Below are positions 61,243-64,000 of a stretch of 64,000 nt of DNA, one piece after another. The notes under the pieces were generated by a model. The model did no database searches. It was not told the DNA's origin and saw nothing but the letters and a program-made list of their open reading frames with translations. This stretch comes from Gamarada debralockiae (lineage: Eukaryota > Ascomycota > Leotiomycetes > Helotiales > Hyphodiscaceae): the NCBI GenBank assembly GCA_002803225.1, contig NXFV01000353.1, forward strand, positions 1-64,000. Reading direction: 5' to 3'. Numbering within the stretch: the stretch's first letter is position 1; every line of letters starts with the position of its first letter. Position numbers and translations under genes: made by a program.

Positions 61243-62591
61243 ATGCCCCGCGTAACACAAACAACCTACTCAGAAGGCATTCTCTACGGCCTCCCCACCT
61301 TCCCCGCCCACGACGGCAAGAAATACACCGCGATCGTCACAGGCTCCAATGGCATCTCAGGTTCAGAGATGGTCGGTGTCCTGGCCGCAGCTCCAGAGCG
61401 ATGGTCAACCATCTACTCCATGAGCAGGAAGCCACCAAAGAGCGACAATCCTCGCGTAAAGCCCATCGCGGCAGATTTCTTGAGCACTACACCCGAAGAG
61501 TTGGCTGCTCTATTCAAGAAAGAAGGTGTGAAAGCAGATTATATTTTCTTTACGAGTTACTTACAGCCGGCGGCACCGGAGGGGAGTGGGATATGGAGTA
61601 ATACTGAGGATTTGGATAAAGTCAATGGTACCAACCATTTCCCCATTCTTAAATGTTTTGGATTTGCTAATTTATTCCAGTTACACTCCTCTCAAATTTC
61701 CTCTCCGCACTCACAATCTCGGATATCATCCCCAAGCGCTTCCTCCTCCAAACAGGCGGAAAGCACTACGCCGTGCACCTCGGTCCCACCGCCATGCCAA
61801 TGACAGAAGACACACCCGCCCTGCGTGTCCCACATGAAAACTTCTATTTTCCCCAAGAAGATCTTCTCTCCGCCTGGTCAACTAGGCATAACACTCACTG
61901 GACAGTCACGCGTCCTGGATTCATCATTGGTGCCAACGAAAACGCCCAAATCAATATCTCCTACGCTCTTGCTTTATACGCAGCAATCCAGCGTGAGCTA
62001 GGCAAGAAACTAGAATTCCCGTCTGATTTGAACGCTTGGGATATCAATAAGGACCTCACGACTGCGGTTATCATTGGGTATTTCTCCGAATGGGCGGTCC
62101 TTACTGAAGGCGCTGCGGATCAAGCCCTAAACATCGTGGACGATTCCCCTTTCTCATACGGCAGATTCTGGCCCGAAATAGCGCGTTGGTTTGGGGTTGA
62201 AGCGGGGAAGCCAGAGGCAGATGAGAGTAAATACCAAGCCATAACAATGCCTCGTTCCCCGGCACCCCGGGGCTTCGGCCCTGCAGGCAAAGTGTATATT
62301 ACGTGGAGTTTTATGGAATGGGCGAAGAGGGAGGAAGTTAAGGAAGCGTGGGAGAGAATTCAAGAGAGGGAGGGGTTGAGGAAGGATTTAGATCCTTGGA
62401 GGAGCTGGGAGAAGGTGCAGGAGGTTTGGGGGACGCTTGATGCGGAGATTCTGGGCGGGTGGGGGAGGACGCAGACAATGGATAAGGCGAAGAAACTGGG
62501 GTGGCAGGGACATGTTGAGACGGATGAGGGGATTAGGAGTACGATTGAAAGGATGGTGGAAATGAAGATGGTGCCTAAGTTGACGGTGTAG
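61243..62591 (+). CDS. PRISE-like NAD(P)-dependent reductase (atypical SDR)
   Basis: Two exons, 61243-61627 and 61681-62591, give 431 residues. The Rossmann start AIVTGSNGISGSEMV replaces the usual TGxxGxxG and fits the progesterone 5-beta-reductase/iridoid synthase-like (PRISE) branch. Further family blocks are YIFFTSYLQP, FLLQTGGKHYAVHLGP, HENFYFPQEDLL, TRPGFIIGANENAQIN and ALNIVDDSPFSYGRFWPEIA. Members reduce enone or related carbonyl groups; many fungal copies sit in secondary-metabolite loci, but no such cluster is visible here. A Lys in the GGKHY motif and a Tyr in NFYFPQEDLL match the atypical catalytic layout of PRISE enzymes. No signal peptide. Confidence 0.85.
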
Positions 62592-63489
62592 AGGGCTTGG
62601 AGTGCTGGGGGAAGGTGGAGGGAGGTCGTAGGGTGGATAGAAGTGAAATATTTATGACGAGTTGAATGCTGAAAGCTCCTGTATTTTTTTTAGTGAATTT
62701 TGAGGATTGGGAAAATCCATTTCGCAATTTCACAATAGAATGCAGTCCACTCACAACTCTATGTCAAAAATGTAGGACTGCTTTTGACACTGCGTTGGTG
62801 GTTCCAACACCCCTTTTGCAGCACAGTGAAGCGACGCTGGTCTCTAACAGAACAGCCTTGCACAGCCCCCTACCTTCATCTAGAGCAACTTCCTTCACTA
62901 CAACTCCCTTTCAAGTCCTACATGCAGGCTTTTTCAAAACTCAAAAGATCAGACACGAAATAGCCAATTGCTGTACTTGTGCTGTAAGATCTTACATTAC
63001 CACATTCAACTGAGGTTTCGCAAAATGATCAGGCTTGGATATCACCATCTCTTGAATCTGCTATTCCTGAGCACCCTTTGAGGCTGCAGGTCGACCGCCT
63101 CGCTTTGAAGCATTACTTGTATGCCCCTCTTGCGTTCCAGTGCAGATATTCCAGCCCCAGGAATCGGCATCGACTTGACAGCATCTTATTCAGCAGCCGC
63201 TATCCGCTACCACAATAGCTCTATCATAGATCTCAGAAGTGTTTGTGCTACTCCTTAAAAACGTGAAGCGGAGAGCTAATGACCATATCCAAGGTCGACG
63301 CAGCACAAGAGTACATTGAGCTCATGTCTCGCTTGTCAAACTCTGCATCTAAAGATTTGTTGTAGGGAACGATTTTTCGAGATGATGCAATGGCCGTAGT
63401 TAATAAATGCTTAGCACCCCCAATAACATGTGGTACAAAGTCCGCTGCTCCTTAGCTTGAGCAAAAAGACGTCGCTCCCTCCCCACACC
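62592..63489. other. Intergenic, nothing recognised
   Basis: 3' flank of the PRISE gene and degenerate sequence before the terminal relic. Confidence 0.5.
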
Positions 63490-63993
63490 CAACATAACAA
63501 TCATCGCCAATCTTATCCTCCAACTCCGCCAAACCATCGACAACAAACTCAATCAAAGCGATATCAATCGCGTCTTGCCTGTTATTCCTAGCCTTCCAGG
63601 TCTTTCCTACAAGATCTCAAAGATGTAATCATACGCATGCCTAACCAGCCTTCAACACACAAACATATCGGTGATTTCGTCTCAGAGACAAGTGCCGCAT
63701 TCGCAGAGATGGGATACGATCTTTGCTCTTACTTCAATAATTGCGATAGCTGCGAATGGGAAGAAGCTGATATGCCGTTCTCCCACATCCTCGCACTCAG
63801 CTTCAGCCATGCATCGTTCAGCGCTGCCTACATATACATGCAATCCTCGCTCAGCAGTATGCATGAGAAAGAGGCAGTTTTCTCCTCCTTAGGCCTTTCC
63901 ACTCTTCCACAAAGCCAAAACAAAAAATCTCTGTACTGGAACAAAGTCCTAAATATAATAGTAAGCGTTGGACGAGCAGCACAGAGACCATAA
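63490..63993 (+). pseudogene. Degenerate fragment of a fungal Hsp70/actin-fold-like protein
   Basis: Pieces in two alternating frames line up as one protein: IIANLILQLRQTIDNKLNQ, VLPVIPSLPGLS, QDLKDVII, YACLTSLQHTNISVIS, SETSAAFAEMGYDLCSYF, then EADMPFSHILALSFSHASFS. The layout resembles a conserved fungal family with an Hsp70/actin-like ATPase fold (a VPxLP block, an EVNAAFAGxGxGLC block, and an FSNTSFSAAY block); I am not certain of its name. At least three frameshifts separate the blocks between 63600 and 63690, and no start is present. It may continue past the right edge of the window. Confidence 0.4.
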
Positions 63994-64000
63994 ACACATC

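Overview
This window is fungal nuclear DNA from a filamentous ascomycete, most likely Leotiomycetes (Helotiales-like; inferred from protein style and not tested by search). The signs are many short spliceosomal introns (about 47-112 nt) with CTAAC/CTAAT/CTGAC-type branch sites, a HET-domain protein, a velvet regulator, two Zn2Cys6 transcription factors and fungal-type PIK1, CTP synthase and APC3. By joining exons I reconstruct 18 apparently intact multi-domain genes containing about 52 introns, plus a small single-exon candidate and a small membrane-protein candidate.

Layout, left to right. 1-4.8 kb: gene-poor, with a broken casein kinase 1 fragment followed by an internally repeated ORF. 4.8-10.2 kb: an unrecognised 440-aa protein and PIK1, both minus. 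10.2-12.6 kb: sparse, with two tandem copies of a small membrane protein, one frameshifted. 12.9-17.7 kb: an intact HSL-type esterase, a heavily broken amidase and a small ORF. 17.8-23.1 kb: a secreted TRAP-like acid phosphatase and a Zn2Cys6 factor. 25.8-29.8 kb: a divergent pair, peroxisomal thiolase (PTS2) and FAT1-type acyl-CoA synthetase, sharing a 358-bp promoter with a CCGAGG element. 29.9-37.3 kb: HET protein, CTP synthase and a VelC-like velvet protein, all minus. 37.3-42.5 kb: about 5 kb with no gene seen. 42.5-45.3 kb: a broken epoxide hydrolase and a doubtful membrane ORF. 45.3-53.2 kb: arrestin-like protein, second Zn2Cys6 factor, broken monocarboxylate-type MFS transporter, catalase. 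53.9-62.6 kb: dense housekeeping block with APC3/CDC27, SND2/TMEM208, a GIG1-like DUF3605 protein, NADH-cytochrome b5 reductase, a broken mitochondrial-ribosomal-like gene and a PRISE-type reductase. The right edge holds another broken gene.

Two themes stand out. First, splice sites: five introns fit only a GC donor (440-aa protein, HET, CTP synthase, and two in FAT1), and one 63-nt CTP synthase intron fits AT...AC ends. That is about 10% GC-AG, far above what is usual for fungi. Second, decay: amidase, epoxide hydrolase, MFS transporter, a mitochondrial ribosomal-like gene and a terminal gene all carry several frameshifts or stops, while neighbouring long genes read cleanly, so poor assembly is an unlikely explanation. 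Functionally the clearest module is fatty-acid activation plus beta-oxidation (FAT1, thiolase), with a catalase elsewhere in the window.
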